The notes: generated by a model not told the origin, from the sequence alone. Shown: positions 1 through 6,735, counted from the first letter of the stretch. The stretch is 10,173 nt of DNA from Gemmatimonadota bacterium (GCA_003220905.1 QHTS01000211.1:1-10173); one strand, 5' to 3'. Translations and numbers: made by a program.

Positions 1-105
1 CTCGCCGGGAGGAGCGTCGGGCGCGGTGCCCGGTGGGCGGTCGGAACAGGCGAGCGCTCCGGCGACCAGCGCGAGCGCCGCCACGCGTGATGTATGTTGA
101 CACAT
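1..105 (-). CDS. Lipoprotein, N-terminal 35 codons only (partial)
   Basis: Seen: an open frame from an ATG at 103-105 to the window edge. The first residues include one Arg, then a hydrophobic stretch rich in Ala, Leu and Val, ending in LVAGALAC with Cys at residue 20, followed by SDRPPGTAPDAPPG. This is a type II signal peptide with a lipobox and a low-complexity Pro-rich linker, so the product should be lipidated at the Cys and anchored in the envelope. The Asp two residues after the Cys (C-S-D) is not at the +2 position, so outer-membrane sorting is plausible. An AAGGAG site five bases upstream fixes the start; an in-frame GTG at 82-84 is a weaker alternative. It diverges from the transporter operon at 294. 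The functional domain lies outside the window, so the role is unknown. Confidence 0.72.
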   Translation of the reverse strand, partial: MCQHTSRVAALALVAGALACSDRPPGTAPDAPPGE

Positions 106-107
106 AC

Positions 108-147
108 CGACTCCTTGTCGGGGTTGAGCGCCCAACATGAGGAGTCG
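108..147 (-). repeat. Inverted repeat covering the lipoprotein ribosome-binding site
   Basis: Seen: CGACTCC at 108-114 and its exact complement GGAGTCG at 141-147, with 26 bases between. Inside the loop GTTG (123-126) and CAAC (133-136) can also pair. In the minus-strand transcript the arm next to the start codon holds the GGAG of the Shine-Dalgarno site, so the hairpin would block ribosome access. Whether it forms depends on a transcript that starts upstream of 147, and no promoter was identified. It could equally be a protein-binding dyad or chance. Confidence 0.35.
111..116 (-). promoter_or_regulatory. Shine-Dalgarno site of the partial lipoprotein gene
   Basis: On the minus strand the sequence reads AAGGAG, five bases before the ATG at 103-105. 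It is one of the best ribosome-binding sites in the window and is the main reason for choosing the ATG over the GTG at 82-84. It lies in the right arm of the inverted repeat at 108-147, so it could be masked in the transcript. Confidence 0.7.
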
Positions 148-293
148 TGGTCTGCCGACCGGCGCCCGATTCGCGCGGGCGGCATCTCAATCACGCACGG
201 TGGCGCGTCCCGGGCCGGAAACAATCGACGCCATGCAACGTATTGGCGAGATAGCGCATCCCATCCTATGCGCCTGCTCGGAGCCGCCCTGAG

Positions 294-1385
294 ATGAAGC
301 GCCGCACGATCATCATCGTCGCCGCCGTGTTCGCCGTCAGTCTGGGGGTCGTGGCCGCCACCGGAAGGCTCGGTGGCAAGAAGACGGACGGTCCGAAGGC
401 GGTGGCGGTCGTCCGCGGGACCCTGGTCGACAAGGCGCTCGCCGTCGGCACCATCGAGCCCCGGGTCGAGGTCAGCGTCAAGTCGATCCTCGCCGGTGTG
501 GTGCGGCGGCGCTTCGCCGCAGTCGGTGATTTCGTCAAGCAAGGCCAGCCGCTGCTCGAGATCTCACCCAACCCGACACCGCTGGAAATGGTCGAGCTCC
601 GCCGCAACGTGGAGCTGCGCGAGATCGAGCTCAAAAACCTGGAGCGTGAGCTGGCCCGCCAGCAGGAGCTGCGCAACAGGAACCTGATTTCCCCCTCCGA
701 CATCGAGACAGCCCAGCGACGGGTGGACGAGTCGCGCAGTCAGCTCTCGCTGGCGCAGGAGCGGCTGGCGTTACAGGAAGGCGGCAAGGTGCTGACGGGC
801 GGCAAGCAGGTGGAGACGGTGGTCCGCGCGCCCATCGACGGCTACATCCTCGAGGACTCGATCGAGATCGGCGATCCCGTCGTGCCGCTCACGCCGTACC
901 AGGCGGGCACGGTGCTGATGCGGATGGCGGCGATGCGGGACCTGATCTTCCGGGGAACGGTGGACGAGATCGACGTCGGTCGGCTCAAGGAGGGCATGCC
1001 GGTGACGATCAAGATCGGCGCACTCCCCAACGCCAGCGTGAAGGGCCGGCTCGAGAAGATCTGGCTCAAGGCACACAAGCAGGAGCAGGCGACGGTCTTC
1101 CCGATTGAGATCGTCCTGACCGAGGTGGAAGGGGCGACGCTCCGCGCCGGCTACTCGGCCAACGCGGAGGTGATCATCTCCCGCCGCGACAGCGTGCTCT
1201 ACATCCCGGAGCGGCTCATCGTCCAGCGCCACGACTCGAGCTTCGTCACCGTCCGCACCGGCCCCGGCAAGTCCGAGGAGCGCCGGATCAAGACCGGCCT
1301 CTCGGACGCCATCAACATCGAAGTGTTGGAGGGTTTGCAGGTGACGGATTCGATCCTGGAGCCGCCGCCGCGCGAGATCAGCTGA
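294..1385 (+). CDS. MacA/HlyD-type periplasmic adaptor (membrane fusion protein) of an ABC exporter
   Basis: A 363-residue protein anchored in the inner membrane by one N-terminal segment (about residues 5-22, after the basic start MKRR). It should link the permeases to an outer-membrane channel. The domain order is that of the family: first lipoyl half around 60-92 (ILAGVVRRRFAAVGDFVKQGQPLLEI), a charged alpha-helical hairpin around 97-165 rich in Glu, Arg, Leu and Gln, second lipoyl half around 177-200 (VRAPIDGYI...GDPVVP), a beta-barrel domain around 213-295 and a membrane-proximal domain to the end. MacA proteins are usually near 370 residues, so it is full length. The ATG at 294 gives the expected anchor, with a weak GGAG ten bases upstream. 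The next gene starts one base after its stop. Substrate unknown; an adaptor for a non-MacB transporter is possible, but the neighbours argue against it. Confidence 0.9.
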   Translation: MKRRTIIIVAAVFAVSLGVVAATGRLGGKKTDGPKAVAVVRGTLVDKALAVGTIEPRVEVSVKSILAGVVRRRFAAVGDFVKQGQPLLEISPNPTPLEMVELRRNVELREIELKNLERELARQQELRNRNLISPSDIETAQRRVDESRSQLSLAQERLALQEGGKVLTGGKQVETVVRAPIDGYILEDSIEIGDPVVPLTPYQAGTVLMRMAAMRDLIFRGTVDEIDVGRLKEGMPVTIKIGALPNASVKGRLEKIWLKAHKQEQATVFPIEIVLTEVEGATLRAGYSANAEVIISRRDSVLYIPERLIVQRHDSSFVTVRTGPGKSEERRIKTGLSDAINIEVLEGLQVTDSILEPPPREIS

Positions 1386-1386
1386 C

Positions 1387-2604
1387 GTGTGGCGCGACTT
1401 CCTCGCGGACCTGCGGGCGCAGAAGCTCCGCACGTCCCTCACCGTTCTCGGAATCGCCTGGGGCACCGTGGCGGTGGTGGTGCTGCTGGCGTTCGGCGTC
1501 GGCCTGGAGCGGCAAACCAAGAAGCGCTTCCACGGCTTGGGCGACCGGATCGTCATTCTGTTCGGCGGGCGGACGACCAAACCGTTCGCCGGCTTCGGCG
1601 ACGGCCGCCCGATCCGTCTGCGGCCGGATGACGTGCCCCTGCTCGCCCGCGAGGTCTCCGAGATCGAGTACATCAGCCCGGAGTTCATCGCCCGGAATGC
1701 CCGTGTGCGGCGCGGCGTCCGGGCGGCCTCGCCAGCGGTCACGGGCATCGTCCCCGTGTACGGCCTGATGCGGAACATCATCGCCGAAGCGGGCGGCCGG
1801 TTCATCAATGATCGCGACGTCGCCGAGCGGCGGCGGGTGGCCGTGCTCGGCGACGAACTGGCGAAGCTGCTGTTCGAGAACGAAGCCCCGGTCGGGCGGC
1901 AGGTGTTCCTGGGCGACACGCCGTTCACCATCGTGGGGGTGATGCGCCCCAAGCTGCAAAACTCCTCGTATCAACAGCGGGACAAGGACCGGATCTTCAT
2001 TCCCGCGACCACGCACTACGCCTTGTTCGGCGACCGCTTCCTCAACAACATCGTGTACCGCGCCCGGAGCTCGGAGCTGACCAAGGTGGCCGAGCGACGG
2101 GTGTACGAGACCATGGGGCGTACCTACCGATTCGATCCGACGGACAAGGATGCGCTCGGGTTCTGGGACACGAGCGAGTGGGAGACGAAATTCGACAAGA
2201 TGTTCGTCGCCTTCAACATTTTCTTCGCCATCGTCGGGAGCTTCACCCTGCTCGTCGGCGGCATCGGGGTGGCGAACATCATGTACATCGTGGTCCGTGA
2301 ACGGACGCGCGAGATCGGCGTCCGGCGCGCCGTGGGTGCGACCCGCGCCGACATCATGCGCCAGTTCTTCGCCGAGGCGCTGATGATCGTGTCGATGGGG
2401 GCGACGCTCGGCCTGCTGCTCTCGCTCGGGCTCGTGGCCGCGCTGGGCGGCTTGCCGATCAAGGAGTTCGTCGGCGTCCCGACCATCTCCCCGACGGTGC
2501 TCGCGGCCACGCTGGCGTTGCTCGGGATGGTCGCGTTCGTGGCGGGCTTGATGCCCGCCCGGCGCGCCGCGGCGCTCGATCCGGTGGATGCGCTGCGCAG
2601 CTAG
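1387..2604 (+). CDS. FtsX/MacB-type ABC transporter permease, no ATPase domain (first of a pair)
   Basis: A 405-residue inner-membrane protein of the MacB/FtsX permease class. It has a first membrane segment around 17-39, a large periplasmic domain (MacB_PCD-like) around 40-270, then three segments around 273-301, 330-354 and 369-389. The FtsX signature is clear: GGIGVANIMYIVVRERTREI at 291-310, then GVRRAVGAT, and PARRAAALDPVDALR at the end. Full MacB has an N-terminal ATPase of about 230 residues; none is present here, so the nucleotide-binding subunit must be a separate protein. The GTG start at 1387 is one base after the adaptor stop, and the product starts at the short cytoplasmic helix usual for this class (WRDFLADLRAQKLRT). 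Such transporters move macrolides, peptides or lipoproteins, or only transmit force; the substrate here is unknown. Confidence 0.92.
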   Translation: MWRDFLADLRAQKLRTSLTVLGIAWGTVAVVVLLAFGVGLERQTKKRFHGLGDRIVILFGGRTTKPFAGFGDGRPIRLRPDDVPLLAREVSEIEYISPEFIARNARVRRGVRAASPAVTGIVPVYGLMRNIIAEAGGRFINDRDVAERRRVAVLGDELAKLLFENEAPVGRQVFLGDTPFTIVGVMRPKLQNSSYQQRDKDRIFIPATTHYALFGDRFLNNIVYRARSSELTKVAERRVYETMGRTYRFDPTDKDALGFWDTSEWETKFDKMFVAFNIFFAIVGSFTLLVGGIGVANIMYIVVRERTREIGVRRAVGATRADIMRQFFAEALMIVSMGATLGLLLSLGLVAALGGLPIKEFVGVPTISPTVLAATLALLGMVAFVAGLMPARRAAALDPVDALRS

Positions 2605-2606
2605 CC

Positions 2607-3857
2607 ATGTTCTACATCCTGCTCCAGGAATTCCTCGGCGACCTGAAGGCCCAGCGGACCCGGGCGTTCCTCACCTTTTTCGCGGTGACCTGGGGGACGC
2701 TCGCGGTCGTGCTGCTGCTGGCGTTCGGTGAGGGACTGAAGCGCACCGTCCGCGACGGCCTGCTGGGTGCCGGCGAACGGATCTTCATGGTGTACGGCGG
2801 CGAGACCAGCAAGTCGTTCGCCGGCCTGGGCCAAGGTCGACGGATCCGGCTCGTGGAGGAGGATCTCGATCTCGTCAGGAACGCGATCCCGGACGTCGAC
2901 CGGGGAAGCGTCTCGTACGGGCGGTGGGGCACGTCGTTTCAGATGGGCAAGACCCGCACCAACGCGTTTCTCGAGGGCGTGGGTCCCGAACACGAGACGA
3001 TCCGCCACATGGCCCCCGCGCCGGGGGGACGCTTCATCGACCCCGCCGACGTCGCGCGCAGGCGGCGCGTGCTGTTCCTCGGCAATGAGTTGGCGGAGCG
3101 AATCTTCGGCAAGGGCGTCGATCCCATCGGCAAGAGCGTCGTCGTCGACGGCTTGCCGTTCATGGTGGTCGGGGTGCTGAAGAAGAAGTTCCAGGACTCG
3201 AGCAACAACGGACCCGACGCCGACCGCGGTGTGATTCCCTACTCGACGTTTCGCACCATCTATGGAAACCGGTTCGTGAACCACCTCATCGTACAGCCGC
3301 GCGATGCGTCCCGGGGACCCCTCGTGAAGGGGGAGCTCTACCGGGTCTTGGGGCGGAAGTACCGCTTCGACCCCACGGACGAGCGGGCCCTGGGCATGTG
3401 GGACTTCATCGAAGACGAGAAAGAGACCCACGCCGTCGGGCTCGGCATCCAGATCTTCATGGGGCTGGTCGGGGCCTTCACGCTGCTCATCGCGGGCGTC
3501 GGTGTCGCCAACATCATGTATGTCGTGGTCAAGGAGCGGACCCAGGAGATCGGTATCAAGCGCGCGCTCGGCGCCCGCCGGCGACACATCATGGCGCAAT
3601 TCCTGTTCGAGGCCATGGCGATCGCCCTGTCTGGAGGACTCGTGGGACTCGCAGCGGCGACGCTCATTGTGCTCGGCGTGGACGCGATTCCGACGGAAGA
3701 CAACCCGGCGATGCAGTACATCCTGAACCCGAAACTGTCCTGGCCCATCGCCCTCATCTGCGTCGGCATCCTCATTGGCGTGGGGCTCCTGGCGGGTATC
3801 CTGCCCGCGCGCCGCGCCGCGGCGGTGGACCCGGTGGAGTCGCTGCGGTACGAGTGA
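2607..3857 (+). CDS. FtsX/MacB-type ABC transporter permease, no ATPase domain (second of a pair)
   Basis: A 416-residue paralogue of the preceding permease, starting two bases after its stop with no good Shine-Dalgarno site, so translational coupling is likely. Membrane segments lie around 22-43, 277-306, 334-357 and 379-400, with a periplasmic domain between the first two. The FtsX block AGVGVANIMYVVVKERTQEI (296-315) and the PARRAAAVDPVESLR end match the family. The two permeases align along their length, for example FLADLRAQK/FLGDLKAQR, FAGFGDGRPIRL/FAGLGQGRRIRL, and a shared block YRFDPTD..ALG.WD before the second membrane segment. They probably pair as a heterodimer (inference). The second copy has an extra stretch before the last membrane segment (TEDNPAMQYILNPKLSW). 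No ATPase domain is present. Confidence 0.92.
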   Translation: MFYILLQEFLGDLKAQRTRAFLTFFAVTWGTLAVVLLLAFGEGLKRTVRDGLLGAGERIFMVYGGETSKSFAGLGQGRRIRLVEEDLDLVRNAIPDVDRGSVSYGRWGTSFQMGKTRTNAFLEGVGPEHETIRHMAPAPGGRFIDPADVARRRRVLFLGNELAERIFGKGVDPIGKSVVVDGLPFMVVGVLKKKFQDSSNNGPDADRGVIPYSTFRTIYGNRFVNHLIVQPRDASRGPLVKGELYRVLGRKYRFDPTDERALGMWDFIEDEKETHAVGLGIQIFMGLVGAFTLLIAGVGVANIMYVVVKERTQEIGIKRALGARRRHIMAQFLFEAMAIALSGGLVGLAAATLIVLGVDAIPTEDNPAMQYILNPKLSWPIALICVGILIGVGLLAGILPARRAAAVDPVESLRYE

Positions 3858-3888
3858 CGCGGGCCGCGACTGGCGCTTCCGGCTCGAC

Positions 3889-3898
3889 GTCTGCAGAC
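3889..3898. repeat. Ten-base perfect palindrome before the acyl-CoA ligase gene
   Basis: GTCTGCAGAC reads the same on both strands and lies six bases upstream of the ATG at 3905, in the short gap after the second permease. It could be a small operator or could occur by chance. If translation begins at the alternative GTG at 3854 it lies inside the coding sequence. Confidence 0.2.
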
Positions 3899-3904
3899 TC
3901 CCGT

Positions 3905-5599
3905 ATGGCGAGGCCCTGGCTCGAGCACTACGACGCCGGAGTGCCGGCGACCCTGGCGCCGTACCCTGAGAAGACCTTGGTAGACGTCGTGAGGGACACC
4001 GCCGCGGAACGGCCACGCCACACGGCGGCGATCTTCAAGGGCGCCCGGCTTTCCTACGGGGAGCTGGACGGGCTCAGCGATGCCTTCGCCGCGTGGCTCG
4101 CGGCGCGCGGAGTGGTGAAGGGCGACCGCGTCGCCCTCATCATGCCGAACTGCCCCCAGGTGATCATCGCTCAGCTGGGCGTGTGGAAGGCCGGTGCCGT
4201 GGCCGTCCCCCTGAACCCGCTGTCCTCGGACGAGGAGCTGGCGCACGCGCTGGCCGGCACCGGCGCCCGCGCGGCCGTCGTGCTGACCAGGTTCTATCAC
4301 AAGATCAAGCGTCTCCAGCCGGGCACCGCGCTCGAGGTCGTGATCGCGACCAACATCAAGGAGTTCTTGCCGCGTGTGCTCCGGCTCGCGTACACCTTGC
4401 TCAAAGAACGGAAAGAGGGGGACCGGGTCGCGCTGGCGCCCGGGGAGGGGGACGTGCGGTTCCAGACGGTGATCCGGGATCGGCGGGCGGTGCCGCCGCG
4501 CGCCGGCCCGACTCCATCCGACGCCGCGTTGCTCCTGCTCACGGGCGGCACGACCGGGATCCCGAAGGCGGCTCTGCTGCGACATCACGGCGTGCTCATG
4601 GCGGCCCTGCAGGTCAGCCACTGGTTCCGGCCGATCATCAGGGAATGGGACGACGCCATCGCGTTCGTGTTCCCGCCGTTTCATGTCGCCGGGAACGTGG
4701 GCATTCTCGGCACGGCGCTGGTGGGGCGGAACCCCGCGGTGCTCGTCCCCAATCCCCGGGACGTGAACGAACTGCTGCGCACAATCCAGAAAGAGCGTCC
4801 GGCCGTGCTACCGGCCGTTCCTGCACTGTACAACGCCATGCTCGTCCATCCTGCGGTGCGGGCCGGTAAGGTGGACTTCTCGTCGGTCAAGCTGTGCGTC
4901 TCGGGCGCGTCGCCGCTCCTCGCAGAGACCAAGCGGCGGTTCGAGCAGCTGACCGGCGCCCGCATCATCGAAGTGTACTCGCTGACCGAGGCCTGCATGG
5001 CCGCCGTCGGTACGCCCGTGGTGGGCACCTATAAGGAGGGCGCGGTCGGTATCCCGCTTCCCGACGTGGACTTGCGAATCGTGGACGCCGACGATCCGAG
5101 CCGGGAGCTCGGGTCGGGCGAGATCGGGGAGATCGTCCTCGAGGCCCCGCAGCTGATGGAAGGCTACTGGAAGGATGCGGAGGCCACCAAGGAAATGTTG
5201 CGCGACGGCCGGCTCTATACCGGCGACCTGGGCTCGCTCGACGGCGACGGGTATCTCACCATCGCCGATCGCAAGAAGGATCTCATCAAGGCGAGCGGCT
5301 TTCAGGTTTGGCCTCGCGAGGTGGAAGAAGTCATCGCGACGCACGCCGCGGTGGCAGAGGTCGGCGTCGCGGGAGTGCCGGACGCGCATTCGGGAGAGGC
5401 CGTGATGGCCTGGGTGGTCACGCGGAAAGGCATGGGCCTGACCGAGGAGGAGATCCGCGACCACTGCCGGCGACACCTCGCCGCGTACAAGGTCCCGAAG
5501 CGTGTGGAGTTTCGGGAGGCCTTGCCCAAGTCCGCCATCGGCAAGCTCCTGCGACGCGAGCTCGCCCGCGAGTTTCGGGCGGCGCACACCTCCCTGTGA
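3905..5599 (+). CDS. fadD: FadD-like long-chain acyl-CoA ligase (AMP-forming)
   Basis: Activates fatty acids to acyl-CoA using ATP through an acyl-adenylate; probably cytoplasmic or membrane-associated. The 564 residues match E. coli FadD (561) in length and order, from the N-terminal WLEHYDAGVP to the end. Motifs seen: phosphate-binding TGGTTGIPK at 213-221, YSLTEAC at 358-364, YTGDLGSLDGDGY from 438, DRKKD at 455-459 followed by the ligase signature IKASGFQVWPREVEEVI, and PKSAIGKLLRREL with the expected catalytic Lys547. After PK the usual Gly is Ala. The ATG at 3905 is chosen because it gives the family's N-terminus. A GTG at 3854 overlaps the permease stop (GTGA) and would add 17 residues that look non-conserved, and neither start has a strong ribosome-binding site. 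Position behind the exporter genes suggests co-transcription. Chain-length preference cannot be read from the sequence; other AMP-forming ligases are possible but less likely. Confidence 0.92.
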   Translation: MARPWLEHYDAGVPATLAPYPEKTLVDVVRDTAAERPRHTAAIFKGARLSYGELDGLSDAFAAWLAARGVVKGDRVALIMPNCPQVIIAQLGVWKAGAVAVPLNPLSSDEELAHALAGTGARAAVVLTRFYHKIKRLQPGTALEVVIATNIKEFLPRVLRLAYTLLKERKEGDRVALAPGEGDVRFQTVIRDRRAVPPRAGPTPSDAALLLLTGGTTGIPKAALLRHHGVLMAALQVSHWFRPIIREWDDAIAFVFPPFHVAGNVGILGTALVGRNPAVLVPNPRDVNELLRTIQKERPAVLPAVPALYNAMLVHPAVRAGKVDFSSVKLCVSGASPLLAETKRRFEQLTGARIIEVYSLTEACMAAVGTPVVGTYKEGAVGIPLPDVDLRIVDADDPSRELGSGEIGEIVLEAPQLMEGYWKDAEATKEMLRDGRLYTGDLGSLDGDGYLTIADRKKDLIKASGFQVWPREVEEVIATHAAVAEVGVAGVPDAHSGEAVMAWVVTRKGMGLTEEEIRDHCRRHLAAYKVPKRVEFREALPKSAIGKLLRRELAREFRAAHTSL

Positions 5600-5613
5600 G
5601 GTTGCCTCTGCGG

Positions 5614-5674
5614 CGGGTTCGCCCTGCTGGTCCAGGGTGCGACGTCCGACGGCGCCGCCGCCCAGGCGAACCCG
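5614..5674. terminator. Inverted repeat between convergent genes, candidate two-way terminator
   Basis: CGGGTTCGCC at 5614-5623 pairs perfectly with GGCGAACCCG at 5665-5674, with a 41-base GC-rich middle. It lies in the 84-base gap between the plus-strand ligase stop (5599) and the minus-strand stop at 5684, where a shared terminator is expected. No T-run follows the stem on either strand, so it is not a textbook intrinsic terminator. It may act as a weak two-way terminator or protect mRNA 3' ends. Confidence 0.45.
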
Positions 5675-5683
5675 GCTGAGCTT

Positions 5684-6187
5684 CTAGCGAGCCTCATACA
5701 CCGTGTGCCACTTCCTGAGTGGCGCGCCGATCAGGGCGCCAACCAGCGCGCCGGCCACCGTGGCGCCCAGCGCGATGACTGCGGTGCCACCCCCTGCGTT
5801 GCTGCACCCGCCATCGCTGCAGAGGGACGACGACAGGGCCGCGCCGGCGGCCAGCCCTCCCGCGAACCCGATGCCCGCCCCCACCAGGGCGCCGGGGCCG
5901 CTCGCGCCACCGCGGACCTGGATGCGTGTCACATCGCTCAGACCCACGCGCGACCCCAAGGTGGTTGCGGCCAGGAGGCTGTCGGGGGTCAACGCCGGCC
6001 TCAGAATGACGACCTCACCAAAGCTCCCTCGTGCGCGGACGCTGTCCTGCGAGGCGATCAGGCGCTGAAGCTCGGCGAAGCTCAGGGAGTCGAGTCCCAG
6101 CTGGTTGCCCGTCTCGGGCGCTTGCGCAGCGGTGGCGTCAGGTGCGAGCAGCGCCGTTGCGAGGAGCAGAATGAGGCGGGTGCGCAA
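5684..6187 (-). CDS. Secreted glycine-zipper protein
   Basis: A 167-residue exported protein of unknown function. From the chosen TTG at 6185-6187 the product starts with MRTRL, a hydrophobic run and an AAQA cleavage site. A mature region with two hydrophilic blocks follows, then LSDVTRIQVRGG and two Gly/Ala-rich hydrophobic segments, GALVGAGIGFAGGLAAGAAL and ALGATVAGALVGALIGAPL, of the glycine-zipper type. They are separated by a loop with two Cys (LCSDGGC) that may form a disulfide. A conserved-looking basic/aromatic tail (LRKWHTVY) ends it. Glycine zippers pack in membranes, so envelope association is likely. The start is uncertain: a TTG at 6215-6217 would add ten residues, but AAGGA at 6196-6200 lies eight bases before the chosen TTG. 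It follows the cupin gene on the same strand with a hairpin between. Confidence 0.72.
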   Translation of the reverse strand: MRTRLILLLATALLAPDATAAQAPETGNQLGLDSLSFAELQRLIASQDSVRARGSFGEVVILRPALTPDSLLAATTLGSRVGLSDVTRIQVRGGASGPGALVGAGIGFAGGLAAGAALSSSLCSDGGCSNAGGGTAVIALGATVAGALVGALIGAPLRKWHTVYEAR

Positions 6188-6214
6188 AAGGGGCGTCCTT
6201 GTATGAGACGCCCC
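6186..6214 (-). terminator. Hairpin plus T-run between the cupin and glycine-zipper genes
   Basis: On the minus strand GGGGCGTC, a nine-base loop, and GACGCCCC form a perfect eight-base-pair stem, followed at once by TTTT (6189-6186). This is the shape of an intrinsic terminator and lies 50 bases after the cupin stop. The T-run is short, so read-through is likely. The loop and second arm contain the ribosome-binding site of the next gene, and its TTG start begins inside the T-run. It may therefore end the cupin transcript, attenuate expression or hide the ribosome-binding site. If the upstream TTG at 6217 is the true start, the hairpin lies within codons 2-10. Confidence 0.55.
6196..6200 (-). 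promoter_or_regulatory. Shine-Dalgarno site that decides the TTG start of the glycine-zipper gene
   Basis: AAGGA on the minus strand, eight bases before the TTG at 6185-6187. It favours the shorter 167-residue product over the upstream TTG at 6215-6217, which has only a weak TGGGA. The site spans the loop and the start of the second arm of the hairpin at 6190-6214, so folding would partly hide it. Confidence 0.5.
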
Positions 6215-6230
6215 CAATGTTCCCAGGTCG

Positions 6231-6249
6231 GGTCAAGCCGCGGTCAAGC
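6231..6249. repeat. Tandem direct repeat GGTCAAGC, 11-base period
   Basis: GGTCAAGC occurs at 6231-6238 and 6242-6249, one DNA helical turn apart, in the gap between the cupin stop and the glycine-zipper start. On the minus strand each copy contains TTGACC, close to a -35 box, but no -10 element lies 16-18 bases further on. It may be a paired regulator site or chance. Confidence 0.3.
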
Positions 6250-6263
6250 GTCCCTCATCACCA

Positions 6264-6725
6264 TCACGGCTTGGCGACCTGCTTCTGGGGATCGTCCGCC
6301 GGATTGACGTAGGTCATCCCGAACGGGCCCATGGCCGTCACCTGAATGAACGTGGCGCCCTGCGCAACGGCGAAGTGGTGTGCCTTCGCCGGCAGCGACC
6401 CCTTGTCCCCGGCCTTCATCGGTTTCGCCTTCGACGCATCGAAGATGTCACCCATGCCCACGAGGAGCGTGCCCTTCTTGACTTCGACGGTCTCATCGGT
6501 GGGATGGAAGTGCGGCGCGATCTTGTAGCCGCTCGGCATCGCCAGCTCGACGGTAAAGAGCGCCGCTTTGCTGGGGTCACCGCTTACCACGGCCATCCTG
6601 GCGCCCATGGGAAAGACTGCCGGGGCCGGGCCCCAATGCAGCGGGTTTGCTGCGGGGGCGGCTTGGGCATGCATTGCGGGTGCCACCGACAAGAGGAGAC
6701 ACATCGAGAGGCTGAAAGCGCGCAT
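6264..6725 (-). CDS. Secreted small cupin-domain protein
   Basis: A 153-residue exported protein with a single cupin barrel. The chosen ATG (6723-6725) gives a signal peptide with a hydrophobic core (SLSMCLLLSVAP) and an AHAQA cleavage region near residue 22. The cupin metal motif is visible: PHFHPTDETVEVKKG supplies His72, His74 and Glu78, and the second motif (LPAKAHHFAV) supplies His116 or His117, so a bound divalent metal is likely. The enzyme activity, if any, cannot be read; such small periplasmic cupins include metal-binding proteins of unknown role. The start is set by GGAGG five bases upstream. An ATG at 6797 in the same frame would add 24 residues but spoil the signal peptide. It leads a two-gene minus-strand set with the glycine-zipper gene. 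Confidence 0.85.
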   Translation of the reverse strand: MRAFSLSMCLLLSVAPAMHAQAAPAANPLHWGPAPAVFPMGARMAVVSGDPSKAALFTVELAMPSGYKIAPHFHPTDETVEVKKGTLLVGMGDIFDASKAKPMKAGDKGSLPAKAHHFAVAQGATFIQVTAMGPFGMTYVNPADDPQKQVAKP

Positions 6726-6730
6726 TAGAA

Positions 6731-6735
6731 CCTCC
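6731..6735 (-). promoter_or_regulatory. Shine-Dalgarno site that decides the cupin start
   Basis: GGAGG on the minus strand, five bases before the ATG at 6723-6725. It supports this start over the in-frame ATG at 6797, which lacks such a site. Confidence 0.75.

Larger units (their letters stand above)
106..293. promoter_or_regulatory. Divergent intergenic region, presumed to carry both promoters
   Basis: These 188 bases separate two divergently read genes, so both promoters should lie here. For the plus-strand operon a weak candidate is TTGGCG (243-248) and TATGCG (267-272) with 18 bases between; it matches the sigma-70 pattern poorly and would put transcription start close to the ATG. A weak GGAG (280-283) lies ten bases before the start at 294. 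A perfect TTGACA at 97-102 has no matching -10 element at the expected distance. No operator was recognised apart from the inverted repeat at 108-147. Confidence 0.35.

Noticed and set aside
97..102. Perfect TTGACA as a -35 promoter box
   Set aside because: No -10-like sequence lies 16-18 bases downstream, and the hexamer falls within the first codons of the lipoprotein gene on the other strand.
94..297. 67-codon plus-strand frame ending in an ATGA overlap with the adaptor start
   Set aside because: It overlaps the lipoprotein start on the other strand, has no ribosome-binding site and no protein-like composition. The ATGA overlap is probably chance, though a short coupled leader (MRLLGAALR from 268) cannot be excluded.
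3398..3904. Extension of the acyl-CoA ligase frame upstream through the second permease
   Set aside because: This part is the out-of-frame shadow of the permease; ligase homology begins at the ATG at 3905.
2601..4016. Long minus-strand open frame opposite the second permease
   Set aside because: It is the antisense shadow of a high-GC coding region, rich in Arg, His and Pro with no domain; the permease on the plus strand is certain.
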